From assembly GCF_902506375.1 (NCBI RefSeq), contig NZ_LR733284.1, positions 1,515,147 through 1,579,146 on the forward strand: a DNA stretch of 64,000 nucleotides. The letters are read 5' to 3'. Of the stretch, positions 1 to 8,989 are shown one piece after another. Position numbers and translations under genes: made by a program. The stretch is from Microbacterium sp. 8M (lineage in GTDB: Bacteria; Actinomycetota; Actinomycetes; Actinomycetales; Microbacteriaceae). Under the pieces are notes generated by a model that saw only the letters and a list, made by a program, of their open reading frames with translations, ran no database searches and was not told the origin of the DNA. Numbering within the stretch: the stretch's first letter is position 1; each line of letters starts with the position of its first letter.

Positions 1-741
1 GTGCCCGGAGACGCCGTCCCGCGCGGCATGTACCTGTCGATCGACGCGCCCACCCGCTCGCTGCGCACGGCGGAGGCCGACGGGCGCACCTGCCTGCTCG
101 TCGGTGGCAACGGGCACATCGTGGGCAGGGCCGAGTCGGCGAAGGCCCGGCTCGACGAGCTCGATGCCTGGACGCGGGAGAGCTTCCCCGGAGCGGAGCG
201 GACGCACTGGTGGTCGGCTCAGGACTACCGGTCGGTGAACAGGGTGCCGTTCGTGGGATCCCTGCCGCGAGGCCGCGGCAGGATCTTCGTGGCCACGGGC
301 TACGGGAAGTGGGGCATGACGAACGCCGTGGCCGCGGCGCTCACCCTCTCCGCGGAGATCCTCGGCGGCCAGCTGCCCTGGGCGGACACGCTCCACCACC
401 GGGTCACGCATCCGGCGACGGTCGGCGCCGGCGCCCGCTTCAACGCCGGCGTGGTGCGCGAGGACCTCAAGGGCTGGGTGCATGCGGAGACGGCGCGGCC
501 CGAGGAACCGGCGGAGGGCCAGGGGACGATCCGCCGCCGGAGCACCGGGCCGGTCGCCGTGTCCCGCGTCGACGGCGCCTGCCGCGCGGTCTCGGCCGTG
601 TGCACGCACCTCGGCGGGATCGTGACGTGGAACGACGCGGAGCGCACGTGGGACTGCCCGCTGCACGGTTCGCGCTTCCGCCCGGACGGCGCGCGGATCG
701 AGGGCCCGGCCACGGAGGACCTCGCCGCAGAGCCCGGATGA
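1..741 (+). CDS. FAD-dependent oxidoreductase with C-terminal Rieske domain (5' end outside window)
   Basis: The frame is open from the first base, so the N-terminal FAD-binding part is missing. Residues 1 to about 150 look like the end of a DAO-type FAD oxidoreductase (a TGYGKWGMTN stretch typical of the FAD C-terminal contact). After this comes a Rieske [2Fe-2S] site, C201-x-H203-x15-C219-x2-H222. A DAO-plus-Rieske layout is known in bacterial oxidoreductases of unsettled substrate. The domain calls are solid; the substrate cannot be inferred. No downstream operon partner overlaps it. Confidence 0.8.
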   Translation: MPGDAVPRGMYLSIDAPTRSLRTAEADGRTCLLVGGNGHIVGRAESAKARLDELDAWTRESFPGAERTHWWSAQDYRSVNRVPFVGSLPRGRGRIFVATGYGKWGMTNAVAAALTLSAEILGGQLPWADTLHHRVTHPATVGAGARFNAGVVREDLKGWVHAETARPEEPAEGQGTIRRRSTGPVAVSRVDGACRAVSAVCTHLGGIVTWNDAERTWDCPLHGSRFRPDGARIEGPATEDLAAEPG

Positions 742-830
742 TGACGGGCGCGGGCGCGGGTGCCCTCGGGGTGTGCGCGTGATCACCGCGTGCGGATGCC
801 GCCGCCGTGCGCGTACGCGATGATGGATCC

Positions 831-1634
831 ATGACCGCCGGATCCGTCACCGTCGCCGTCTGCCAGTTCGCGCCCGTCGCCGATCGCGCGGCGAACCGCG
901 CACGCATCGGCGAGCTGGTCGCGCGTGCGGCGGGCCGCGGGGCGCGGCTGGTCGTGCTGCCCGAGTACTCGAGCTACTTCGTGGATCCTCTGGACGAGAC
1001 CCTGGCCGCGAACGCCGAGCAGCTGGACGACGTCTTCACGGCGGAGCTGCGCCGTCTCGCCGCCTGGCACGACGCCGTTGTCGTCGCCGGGCTCGTGGAG
1101 CGCGCGGACGCCGGACGCATCCGCAACGCCGTCGTCGCCGTCGATGCCACAGGGATCCTGGCGGTCTACCGCAAGCAGCACCTGTACGACGCGTTCGGGC
1201 AGACCGAGTCGACCTGGATCGAGCCGGGCGACCTCGGGGACGCGGCCACGTTCGTCGTCGACGGCCTGACGTTCGGGCTGATGACCTGCTACGACCTGCG
1301 GTTCCCGGAGGTCGCGCGCACCCTCGTCGACGCCGGCGCGGACGCGCTCGTCGTTCCGGCGGAGTGGGTGCGCGGTCCGCTCAAGGAGCACCACTGGACC
1401 ACCCTCCTCGCAGCGCGGGCGATCGAGAGCACGAGCTACGTCGTCGCGGCCGACCATCCCGCGCCGGTGGGCGTCGGCCATTCCGCGGTGGTCGATCCGC
1501 AGGGCGTGCTCATCGCCGGGGTCGGCACGGGGGAGGGGATCGCGGTCGCCGAGCTGGACGCCGCTGCCGTGGCGCGCGTGCGCGAGGTCAACCCCGTGCT
1601 GCGGCTGCGCCGCTACCGCGTCGTGCCGCGCTGA
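831..1634 (+). CDS. Carbon-nitrogen hydrolase (nitrilase superfamily amidase)
   Basis: A 267-residue single-domain protein with the nitrilase catalytic triad: E45 (in LPEYSSYF), K115 (in YRKQHLYD) and C153 (in MTCYDLRFPE). The family hydrolyses amides or carbamoyl groups; the motif context resembles the Nit/omega-amidase-like branch, but the substrate is not readable. An in-frame GTG at 807 would add eight residues that look non-conserved, so the ATG at 831, directly before the usual VAVCQFAP first strand, is preferred. It stands alone, convergent with the aminotransferase on the other strand. Confidence 0.85.
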   Translation: MTAGSVTVAVCQFAPVADRAANRARIGELVARAAGRGARLVVLPEYSSYFVDPLDETLAANAEQLDDVFTAELRRLAAWHDAVVVAGLVERADAGRIRNAVVAVDATGILAVYRKQHLYDAFGQTESTWIEPGDLGDAATFVVDGLTFGLMTCYDLRFPEVARTLVDAGADALVVPAEWVRGPLKEHHWTTLLAARAIESTSYVVAADHPAPVGVGHSAVVDPQGVLIAGVGTGEGIAVAELDAAAVARVREVNPVLRLRRYRVVPR

Positions 1635-1683
1635 CCGCATCGACCGCCCCCGCGGACGACGGCACGACCGGCTCGTCTCGGCG

Positions 1684-2892
1684 TCAGCGCCCGCCGCGCA
1701 GGCCCGCCAGGCGCTCGGCGGCCTCGGCGATCACCTCGGGGCGCTTGCAGGCGGCGAAGCGCACCAGGCCGCGGTAGGCGTCGCGGTGCTCCGGCCGCAC
1801 GAACGCGGTCAGCGGGATCGCCGCCACGCCGATCCGCGCCGGCAGCGCGCGGCAGAACGCATCCGCGTCGGCGCCGCCGATCGCCGTGGCGTCGGCGACC
1901 GTGAAGTAGCCGCCGTCGGGGCGGTGCACCTCGAACCCGGCCGCGGCGAGCCCCTCCGCGAGCAGGTCGTGCTTGGCGCGCAGTCGCTCCGCCGCGTCCG
2001 CGAAGAACGCGTCGGAGAGGCGCAGCCCCGCTGCGATCGCCGGCTGGAACGGCCCTCCGTTGACGTAGGTGAGGAACTGCTTCACGCTGAGCACGGCGGT
2101 GATGAGCTCGGCGGGACCGTGGATCCACCCGATCTTCCAGCCGGTCACGGAGAACGTCTTGCCCGCGGAGGAGATCGTCAGGGTCCGCTCGGCGGCGCCC
2201 GGCAGCGTCGCGATCGGCACGTGCGGCGCGGTGAAGGACAGGTGCTCGTACACCTCGTCGGTGACGATGACCGCGTCGTGCTGGTGGGCGAGGCGCACGA
2301 TCTCGGCGCGCAGCTCGTCGCTCAGTACCGCACCCGTGGGATTGTGCGGATCGTTGACCAGGATGACCCGGCAGCGGTCCGTCACTGCGCGCGCGAGCTC
2401 CTCCGGATCCGGCTGGAAGCCGGGCAGCCGCAGCGGGACGGTGCGCAGGGTCGCCCCGCTCAGCGCGGCGATGGCGGCGTAGGAGTCGTAGTAGGGCTCG
2501 AACACGACGATCTCGTCGTCCGGGCCGTCCACGAGGGCGAGCAGCGCCGCGGCGATCGCCTCGGTGGCGCCCGCGGTCACCAGGATCTCGCGGTCGGGAT
2601 CCAGGTCGAGGCCGTAGAAGCGGCGCTGGTGCTCGGCGACGGCGTGCAGCAGGTCGGGCACGCCGCGCCCCGGCGGGTACTGGTTGGCGCCGTCGAGGAT
2701 CGCCGACCGCGCCGCCTCGAGCACCTCCGCGGGACCGTCCTCGTCCGGGAAGCCCTGTCCCAGGTTGATCGCCCCGGTGCGGGCCGCGAGCGCCGAGATC
2801 TCGGCGAAGATGGTAGGGGCGACCTCTCCGGCCGCGGAGAGCAGGCCGGCGCCGGCCGCAGTGCGGCGCCAGGCGCCAGGAACGATTCCCAT
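1684..2892 (-). CDS. Class I/II PLP-dependent aminotransferase (DapC/kynurenine aminotransferase-like)
   Basis: A 402-residue fold-type I aminotransferase. It has the conserved PTIFAEISALA opening, NLGQGFPD near residue 43, an NPTG motif at 184-187, and the PLP lysine K245 in SSAGKTFSVTGWKIGW. This branch contains actinobacterial succinyldiaminopimelate aminotransferase (DapC-like) and kynurenine/methionine aminotransferases, so a role in lysine or sulfur amino-acid metabolism is possible but unproven. The ATG at 2892 was chosen because homologous sequence begins immediately after it; longer versions add a basic, low-complexity leader. Confidence 0.85.
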   Translation of the reverse strand: MGIVPGAWRRTAAGAGLLSAAGEVAPTIFAEISALAARTGAINLGQGFPDEDGPAEVLEAARSAILDGANQYPPGRGVPDLLHAVAEHQRRFYGLDLDPDREILVTAGATEAIAAALLALVDGPDDEIVVFEPYYDSYAAIAALSGATLRTVPLRLPGFQPDPEELARAVTDRCRVILVNDPHNPTGAVLSDELRAEIVRLAHQHDAVIVTDEVYEHLSFTAPHVPIATLPGAAERTLTISSAGKTFSVTGWKIGWIHGPAELITAVLSVKQFLTYVNGGPFQPAIAAGLRLSDAFFADAAERLRAKHDLLAEGLAAAGFEVHRPDGGYFTVADATAIGGADADAFCRALPARIGVAAIPLTAFVRPEHRDAYRGLVRFAACKRPEVIAEAAERLAGLRGGR

Positions 2893-2990
2893 GGCGCCCA
2901 GGGTAACGCCATAGCGGAATCTCCCATCGGGCATAAGAAAAACACAGAAACGGCCGTCAGTCTGTAAGGGCAAGGTTCGAAGGAGCAGAC

Positions 2991-4448
2991 ATGAACGAGC
3001 AGACGCCTCACCCCGACGCCGGACACTCCGTGCCCCCGGCGTTCTCGTCCACCCCCGCAGACAATGCCGCCGCGGCCGGCGCGACGGCCCCCACGACCCC
3101 GCTCCCGCCCACGGGCGCGTACGCGCCGCAGGCACAGCCGGCGCAGCCCGGAAACCCGGGACAGCCGGGAGCGCACCCCGGCGCCGCCTTCGGTGCGGCG
3201 GCCGCGCCCACGTCCACGGCCGAGCCCAAGGCGAAGTCCGGCGTCGGCGGCGGCAAGATCGCCGCCATCATCATCGCCGCGGCCCTCGTCGGCGGCATCG
3301 CCGGTGTCGGCGGCGCGGTGGGCTACGGCTCCCTGACCGCCTCGAGCCCCTCGTCGTCCAAGACGGCGACGGGCCCCAGCACGGTCACGGTGAACAACCC
3401 CGAGTCCGTCTCCGAGGCCACCGCGATCGCCGCGAAGGCCGTGCCTTCGGTCGTCACGATCGAGGTCTCCGGATCCAGCGCCGCGGGCTCCGGATCCGGC
3501 ATCGTGCTCGACAAGGAAGGGCACATCCTCACCAACGCGCACGTGGTGACCCTGGATGGCGAGGTCTCCGACCCGGCGATCCGCGTGACCACCTCGGACG
3601 GCCGCATCCTCGACGCCACCGTCGTCGGGATCGACGCGACCTACGACCTCGCCGTCATCAAGGTCAAGGACGGCTCGGACCTCACTCCGATGGAGTTCGC
3701 CGACTCGTCCAAGCTCAACGTGGGATCGATGACGGTCGCCGTCGGCGCTCCGCTGGGGCTGTCCAATTCGGTGACCACGGGCATCGTCAGCGCCCTCAAC
3801 CGCAGCATCCAGATCCAGTCGTCGGCGGCTCCCGCACCCGGCAACGGCGATCAGCAGCAGAAGCCGAACGAGGACGGCTCGCAGCAGCCGTTCCAGTTCG
3901 ACATCCCGGGTCGCGGATCCGGGTCGCAGGGAGCGGCGTCCACGATCTCGATCTCGGTGATCCAGACCGACGCGGCGATCAACCCCGGAAACTCGGGCGG
4001 CGCGCTGGTCAACAGCGACGGCAAGCTCATCGGCGTGAACGTCGCGATCGCCAGCGCCGGATCCTCGTCGTCCGGCCAGTCCGGCAACATCGGCGTCGGC
4101 TTCGCCATCCCGTCGAACATCGCCAAGCGCATCGCGAACGACATCATCTCCGACGGCAAGGCCACGCACGGCCTGCTCGGGGCGACCGTGCAGGACGCGA
4201 GCGGGCAGAAGGGCGCCACGGTCGTCGGCGCCGCGATCGCGTCGGTCACCAGCGGCGGGGCGGCGGCGAACGCCGGCATCCAGGCCGGCGACGTGGTCAC
4301 CGGCTTCAACGGCAACCCGATCACGGATGCCAGCGACCTCACCGCGCAGGTCCGCTCGGTCGCAGGCGGCAGCTCCGCCACGCTGACCATCGTCCGCGAC
4401 GGCAAGAGCCAGGACATCAAGGTCACGCTGGGCACGCTCGCCCAGTGA
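2991..4448 (+). CDS. HtrA/DegP-like membrane-anchored serine protease with PDZ domain
   Basis: A 485-residue HtrA protease. Residues 1-85 are a Pro/Ala-rich cytoplasmic tail, 89-112 a single transmembrane helix, and about 145-375 the trypsin-like domain with H184 (TNAHVV), D219 (TYDLAVIKV) and S335 (NPGNSGGAL). A PDZ domain fills about 395-480. A Gln/Pro-rich insert of about 30 residues (280-310) interrupts the protease domain. It should act outside the membrane in envelope protein quality control, like mycobacterial PepD/HtrA. GAAGGAG precedes the ATG at a good distance, and a strong hairpin terminator follows. Confidence 0.95.
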   Translation: MNEQTPHPDAGHSVPPAFSSTPADNAAAAGATAPTTPLPPTGAYAPQAQPAQPGNPGQPGAHPGAAFGAAAAPTSTAEPKAKSGVGGGKIAAIIIAAALVGGIAGVGGAVGYGSLTASSPSSSKTATGPSTVTVNNPESVSEATAIAAKAVPSVVTIEVSGSSAAGSGSGIVLDKEGHILTNAHVVTLDGEVSDPAIRVTTSDGRILDATVVGIDATYDLAVIKVKDGSDLTPMEFADSSKLNVGSMTVAVGAPLGLSNSVTTGIVSALNRSIQIQSSAAPAPGNGDQQQKPNEDGSQQPFQFDIPGRGSGSQGAASTISISVIQTDAAINPGNSGGALVNSDGKLIGVNVAIASAGSSSSGQSGNIGVGFAIPSNIAKRIANDIISDGKATHGLLGATVQDASGQKGATVVGAAIASVTSGGAAANAGIQAGDVVTGFNGNPITDASDLTAQVRSVAGGSSATLTIVRDGKSQDIKVTLGTLAQ

Positions 4449-4470
4449 CCGGCGCCTGAACCTTGCCTCA

Positions 4471-4515
4471 GGAAGGACGCCACCTTCGCGACTCCGTCGC
4501 GGGTGGCGTCCTTCC
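4471..4515 (+). terminator. Hairpin terminator after the HtrA protease gene
   Basis: A perfect 14-bp inverted repeat, GGAAGGACGCCACC at 4471-4484 and its complement at 4502-4515, lies 22 bases after the htrA-like stop. There is no clear T run, as is usual in high-GC actinobacteria. Confidence 0.75.
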
Positions 4516-4566
4516 ATCTCTGGATCCCTTCGGGATCGGCTTCGTCGGCTGCGCCGACAGGCGCGA

Positions 4567-4572
4567 TAGGCT
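4567..4572 (+). promoter_or_regulatory. -10 box TAGGCT for the CDP-glycerol transferase gene; predicted leaderless start
   Basis: TAGGCT ends six bases before the GTG at 4579. This spacing puts transcription initiation at or next to the start codon, and no Shine-Dalgarno is present. Confidence 0.55.
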
Positions 4573-4578
4573 CGCGGG

Positions 4579-5880
4579 GTGGCGTCCTTCTCCTTCCGTG
4601 CGGGCAACGCCGGCAAGCTGCTGAGGATCCCGCTGTATCTTCTCGGCCGCCTGGGCACCCTCATCGTCCCGCGCGGCCGGGGCTGGGTGATCGGCTGCGG
4701 CGCCGGCATCGGCGACGGCGCGCTCGCGCTGTGGCGCGCGGCGGTGGCGGCGGGGCTCGAGCCGCTCTGGCTGACCGGATCCGATCGCGAGCGGCGCGAC
4801 GCCGCGGAGCTCGGCATCCCGGCGATCCCCAAGAGCAGCCTGCGCGGCTGGTGGGCCACGGCCCGGGCCGGCGTGATCGTCGTGACGCACGGATTCGGCG
4901 ACGTCAACCGATATGCGACCTCGGGGGCCTTCCTCGTCCAGCTCTGGCACGGCATTCCGCTCAAGCGCATCGGGCTCGACTCCCCGGCCACCGTGCAGAG
5001 CGCCTTCCTTCCCCGCTTCACGCCGCTGCAGCGCCTGCTCGGACTGCTCTACCGTGGGCAGACGCGGCGCATCGACCTGCTCCCGGCCGCCTCCGACCGC
5101 TCCCGCGGGCGCCTGGAGTCCGCGTTCGGGCTCGGCGTGCAGCAGGTGCGGGTGACGGGCGAGCCGCGCGTCGACGTGCTCTCCGCCGGGGATCCGGTCA
5201 CGCGCCGCGCCGAAGCCGTCAGGCGCCGTGACTCGGCCGTCGGGCCGATCCCCGAGGGCGCGCGGGTGGTGCTGTACGCCCCCACCTGGCGCGATGGCGC
5301 ACCCGATCCGGCCGTCCCCACGGGCGCCGAGTGGGCGCGCATCGTCGACGTGCTCGAGCGTACCGACAGCGTGCTGCTCGTGCGCTCCCACCCCCTCGGC
5401 GAGGGGGAGTACCGTCCGCCCGTGGCGACCGACCGGGTGCGCTCGATCGGCTCCGCCGTGGTCGCGGACATCACTCCGGTGCTCCCGGCGGTCGATGTGC
5501 TGGTCACCGACTACTCGTCGCTCGCGTACGACGTGGGGCTGCTGGCCATGCCCGTCGTGTATCTCGCCCCGGACCCCGAGGAGTACGCGCGCTCGCGCGG
5601 CTTCTACGGCAGGTACGCGGAGGTCGCCGGCGACGACCCCGCAGCCGACTGGACGTCCGCGGCCGCGCAGCTGGAGGCGGTGCTCACCGACGAGGCCGAG
5701 CACGCCCGGCGCGCCGAGCTCTCCCGGGCGCTCAGCGCCCGCATGCACGCGCACCGCGACGGACGCAACACCGCCCGCGTGCTCGCCGCGATCCTCGCCC
5801 GCACCGGCGACGCACCGGACGTCGCCGCACCGGCTCCCGCCTCGGAGCAGCCGGCCCCCGCATCGAAGGGAACCCCATGA
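4579..5880 (+). CDS. CDP-glycerol glycerophosphotransferase family protein (TagB/TagF-like), first of pair
   Basis: A 433-residue protein of the glycerophosphotransferase family, which moves glycerol-phosphate (or a similar polyol phosphate) from a CDP donor onto a wall polymer. It carries the family marks LWHGIPLKRIG, YAPTWRDG and TDYSSLAYD in order. A hydrophobic stretch near residues 13-30 could associate with the membrane. The GTG start has a TAGGCT box six bases upstream, so the mRNA is probably leaderless. The stop overlaps the next start (ATGA), so both are co-translated. The exact polymer (teichoic acid or a related glycopolymer) is inference. Confidence 0.85.
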   Translation: MASFSFRAGNAGKLLRIPLYLLGRLGTLIVPRGRGWVIGCGAGIGDGALALWRAAVAAGLEPLWLTGSDRERRDAAELGIPAIPKSSLRGWWATARAGVIVVTHGFGDVNRYATSGAFLVQLWHGIPLKRIGLDSPATVQSAFLPRFTPLQRLLGLLYRGQTRRIDLLPAASDRSRGRLESAFGLGVQQVRVTGEPRVDVLSAGDPVTRRAEAVRRRDSAVGPIPEGARVVLYAPTWRDGAPDPAVPTGAEWARIVDVLERTDSVLLVRSHPLGEGEYRPPVATDRVRSIGSAVVADITPVLPAVDVLVTDYSSLAYDVGLLAMPVVYLAPDPEEYARSRGFYGRYAEVAGDDPAADWTSAAAQLEAVLTDEAEHARRAELSRALSARMHAHRDGRNTARVLAAILARTGDAPDVAAPAPASEQPAPASKGTP

Positions 5881-7331
5881 CGAGCCGCGTCACGACCGTC
5901 CGCGTCGACGAGGAGCAGCAGGCGCTGCTGATCGAGGGGAACGGGTCGACGCCCGGCGAGGTCGAACTGAGCGGGCGCCGTGCCGTCGCCGCGGCGTCGG
6001 AGGTCGTCGCGGGTGAGGACGGCCCCTGGCGTGCGGTGCTGCCGCTGCACGCCTCGCGCTGGGGCGGAGCGGACCTGCCGCTGCCGTCCGGCGACTACGC
6101 GCTCGTCCTCGACGGCCGCACGGCCGCCGTCCCCGTGGTCGCGACCGTGGTGCTGCCCGGACTCCGCGTCGGCTCCGCCGGGGGAGAGGTGCGCATCGAC
6201 CCGCCGATCGACCCGGCGTACGAGACCGCGGAAGGCCGCCTCGCGCTCGAAGGACGCTATGCCGCGCTGCCGGGTGCGCACGAGAACGCCGTGTTCTTCG
6301 AGTCGTTCTACGGGCAGTCGACCGGCTGCAACCCCGGCGCGATCGACCGGGAGCTCGCCGCGCGCGCCCCCGGTGTGACCCGGTACTGGAGCGTCGTCGA
6401 CCTCTCCGTCGCGGTGCCGGACGGCGCCGTCCCCGTGGTCGAGGGCTCTCCGGAGTGGTGGCGGGCCCGGGCTGACGCGCGACTGCTCATCGTGAACGAC
6501 TGGCTGCGCCGCCGCTTCGACCGCAAGCCCGGGCAGCGCGTCCTGCAGACCTGGCACGGCACGCCGCTCAAGCGTCTCGCCCTGCATCGTCCGGGCCTGC
6601 ACCCCCGGCGCTGGCTCGCCGTCGTCCGCGAGTCGCGGCGCTGGGACGTGCTGCTCGCGCAGAACCCGTACGCCGAGCGCGTGCTGCGCAAGGCGTACGC
6701 CTTCCTGCGCCGGCCCGTGTGGGTGGAGGGCTACCCGCGCAACGACGTGCTGACCACGGGCGACGCGACCAGGATCCGCGCCGCGCTCGGCATCGATCCG
6801 GACGCCAGGGTGCTCCTGTACGCCCCGACCTGGCGCGACGATCGGTCCGAGATCGTCGACTTCGTGGATCCCCGGTCGCTCGCGGAAGCGGCCGACGCGG
6901 TGGTGCTCGTGCGAGGACATTCGCGAACGATCCGTCCCGGGCGCGACCAGGCCGGATCCCGCGTGATCGACGTCACCGGCTATCCGGACACCGCGGAGCT
7001 GCTGCTCGCCGCCGACGCCCTCGTCACCGACTACTCCTCGGTGATGTTCGACTTCAGCGCGACGGGCAAGCCGATGTACTTCCTGGTGCCGGACCTCGAG
7101 CACTACCGCGGCAAGCTGCGCGGGTTCTACTTCGACCTCGCCGCCCGGGCACCGGGGCCACTGGTTCGCACGCAGGAAGAGCTCGTGGCGGCCCTCGCGG
7201 ACGTCTCGGCCCTCGCCGAGCATGCGCCGAAGTACGTCGCCTGGCAGGCGCAGTTCAACGGACGCGACGACGGATCCGCGTCGGCGCGCGTCGTCGACCG
7301 GATCCTGGACCTGGGCTGGCTGGACGCCTGA
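5877..7331 (+). CDS. CDP-glycerol glycerophosphotransferase family protein, second of pair
   Basis: A 484-residue paralogue of the preceding gene. Residues 1 to about 130 form an extra N-terminal domain of beta-strand character with no recognised signature. The C-terminal part repeats the catalytic marks: TWHGTPLKRLAL, YAPTWRDD and TDYSSVMFDFS. The ATG overlaps the previous stop by four bases. Two tandem enzymes of this family commonly act as primase and polymerase in polyol-phosphate polymer synthesis; which does which cannot be told here. Confidence 0.85.
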   Translation: MTSRVTTVRVDEEQQALLIEGNGSTPGEVELSGRRAVAAASEVVAGEDGPWRAVLPLHASRWGGADLPLPSGDYALVLDGRTAAVPVVATVVLPGLRVGSAGGEVRIDPPIDPAYETAEGRLALEGRYAALPGAHENAVFFESFYGQSTGCNPGAIDRELAARAPGVTRYWSVVDLSVAVPDGAVPVVEGSPEWWRARADARLLIVNDWLRRRFDRKPGQRVLQTWHGTPLKRLALHRPGLHPRRWLAVVRESRRWDVLLAQNPYAERVLRKAYAFLRRPVWVEGYPRNDVLTTGDATRIRAALGIDPDARVLLYAPTWRDDRSEIVDFVDPRSLAEAADAVVLVRGHSRTIRPGRDQAGSRVIDVTGYPDTAELLLAADALVTDYSSVMFDFSATGKPMYFLVPDLEHYRGKLRGFYFDLAARAPGPLVRTQEELVAALADVSALAEHAPKYVAWQAQFNGRDDGSASARVVDRILDLGWLDA

Positions 7332-7373
7332 GCACCCGTTCCGTGCGCCCGTCGAAGGGCCGGCGCGGGCGGT

Positions 7374-8480
7374 TCAGGGGAGCGGCGTGTTGCGCGTTCC
7401 GAGGCGCGACGTGTCCACGGTGTCGTGCGCGCCGCGCAGCACGCCCATGAGGAACCCGAGACCCCACGCCAGGTGCATGGTCGGCAGCACGGCCAGGGTC
7501 CAGATGCGCTCTCGGGGGCTGCGCGGCGGATCCGTGGGGCGGCCCGGGGCGAGCGCCATCGCGACCACGAGCAGCGCGTAGGCGATCAGCGGCAGGTAGA
7601 CCACGGAGGCGAGCAGACCTGCGATGCCGGAGAGCACGCCGGTCAGCTGCAGGATGCCGACGACGACGGCGAGGACGAGGATCACCAGCAGCGCGGGCGG
7701 TGCGAAGAAACGCAGGCCGTTGCTGCGCCCGTAGCGGCGCACCAGCTCGCCGCGCCATGCGCCGGTCGAGCGGAACTGCCGCGCCAGGCGGATCCAGCTC
7801 TCCCGCGGCCAGTAGGTCACGGCCAGCTGCGGGTCGAACCACACCGTGTAGCCGGCCTGACGGATCCGCAGGTTCAGCTCCCAGTCCTCGCCGCGGCGGA
7901 TGGACTCGTCGAACAGGCCGACTTCGTCGAGCACGGCCCTGCGCATGACGCCGAGGTAGGCGGACTCCGCACGGCCCTCCCGCGTGCTTCCGTGGTAGCT
8001 CCCGCCACCGAGTCCGACGGGCGAGTTGTACGCGCGCGCGACCGCGGCCTGGAACGGCGTCCGGCCGTCCGCGCGCATGACCCCGCCGACGTTCGCGGCG
8101 CCCGTGCGTTCGAGGGTCGCGATCGCGCGCTTGGCGTATCCGGGGGAGAGCTCGGAGTGCGCGTCGACGCGGATGATCGTGGGGTGGCTGCTCGCCCGGA
8201 TCGCCGCATTGAGGCCGACCGGGATGTCGGCGGCCGGGTTGCGCACGATCCGCAGCCGGGGCTCTGCGGAAGCGAGGCGCTCCGCGAGCGCGGTGGTGCC
8301 GTCGGAGGAGGGGCCGAGGGCGAGGACGAGCTCGGTGGGGCCGTCCACGTCCTGCGCCAGCACCGATTCGACCGCGTGCTCCAGGTAGGCGCGCTCGTTC
8401 AGCACGGGCATCACGAACGACACGCCTGCGCCGGACAGCGGGGCGCCCGCGTCGGGGGAGGACGGGCCGGAACGGTTCAC
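7374..8480 (-). CDS. Family 2 glycosyltransferase, membrane-anchored (ExoA-like)
   Basis: A 368-residue glycosyltransferase with a GT-A domain opening SFVMPVLNERAYLEHAV. A DxH/DxD-type metal site (RVDAHSEL) lies near residue 100 and a GEDWELNLRIRQ acceptor motif near 215. Three or so transmembrane helices follow after residue 265. The architecture resembles ExoA-type enzymes that transfer sugars onto lipid-linked polysaccharide precursors at the inner face of the membrane. It converges on the glycerophosphotransferase pair and probably belongs to the same surface-polymer locus. Confidence 0.85.
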   Translation of the reverse strand: MNRSGPSSPDAGAPLSGAGVSFVMPVLNERAYLEHAVESVLAQDVDGPTELVLALGPSSDGTTALAERLASAEPRLRIVRNPAADIPVGLNAAIRASSHPTIIRVDAHSELSPGYAKRAIATLERTGAANVGGVMRADGRTPFQAAVARAYNSPVGLGGGSYHGSTREGRAESAYLGVMRRAVLDEVGLFDESIRRGEDWELNLRIRQAGYTVWFDPQLAVTYWPRESWIRLARQFRSTGAWRGELVRRYGRSNGLRFFAPPALLVILVLAVVVGILQLTGVLSGIAGLLASVVYLPLIAYALLVVAMALAPGRPTDPPRSPRERIWTLAVLPTMHLAWGLGFLMGVLRGAHDTVDTSRLGTRNTPLP

Positions 8481-8582
8481 CCGTCGATCCTCGCACGTCG
8501 GGCCTGCGAGACCCGCGGGAGAGGGGTCCGGGCGCGTCGGCCGGCAGCGGTCCTCTGCGGTCGCCGGCAGCGCCGGCCGGGA

Positions 8583-8888
8583 TCACACCACGAAACGCCA
8601 CACGTACTCCAGGCCGTCGTCGGGGCGGAACCACGCCAGGGTGATCACGACGTCGTCGACGTCGGTGTCGCACAGGCAGATCTCCATCTGCTCGCCCGGC
8701 CGTACCCGGCCCCAGAGCAGGGTGCGACCGGGATCCGCCGAGGTGCGGGCGAACACGCGCACGAAATCGACCTCGCCGCCGGCGTTGGTGACGACGGGAT
8801 GCGTGCGATCACGGCGGTCGATGAGCCACGGCACGGGGTAGGAGGCGTCGGGGAACCGCGGCGACGGCGGGTCGGAGGAGCGGGTCAT
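8583..8888 (-). CDS. Hypothetical protein, 101 residues
   Basis: A small acidic protein without signal peptide or membrane helix. It contains an FARTSADPGRTLLWGRVRPGE stretch, a CLCDTDVDDVVITLAWFRP strand-rich segment and a WRFVV end, suggesting a compact beta-sandwich. No family is recognised. It is kept as a gene because codon use is typical of the neighbours and the frame fills the space between two genes on the same strand. Function unknown. Confidence 0.65.
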   Translation of the reverse strand: MTRSSDPPSPRFPDASYPVPWLIDRRDRTHPVVTNAGGEVDFVRVFARTSADPGRTLLWGRVRPGEQMEICLCDTDVDDVVITLAWFRPDDGLEYVWRFVV

Positions 8889-8989
8889 GCCGCCACGTTA
8901 GGAACGGCTCCCGACGATCCGATTCGACGAGGACGCTCTCCGACGGCAACGGTGCAGAACCGCCCGGACGGCCGGCCTGTGCGGACCGG

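Noticed and set aside
2577..5021. An 814-residue minus-strand open frame
   Set aside because: Antisense to the HtrA gene and out of frame with the aminotransferase; Arg/Gly-rich shadow translation.
8539..8578. Terminator formed by GGCCGGC and GCCGGCC after the 101-residue gene
   Set aside because: Only 7 bp with a 26-base loop in very GC-rich DNA; not distinguishable from chance.
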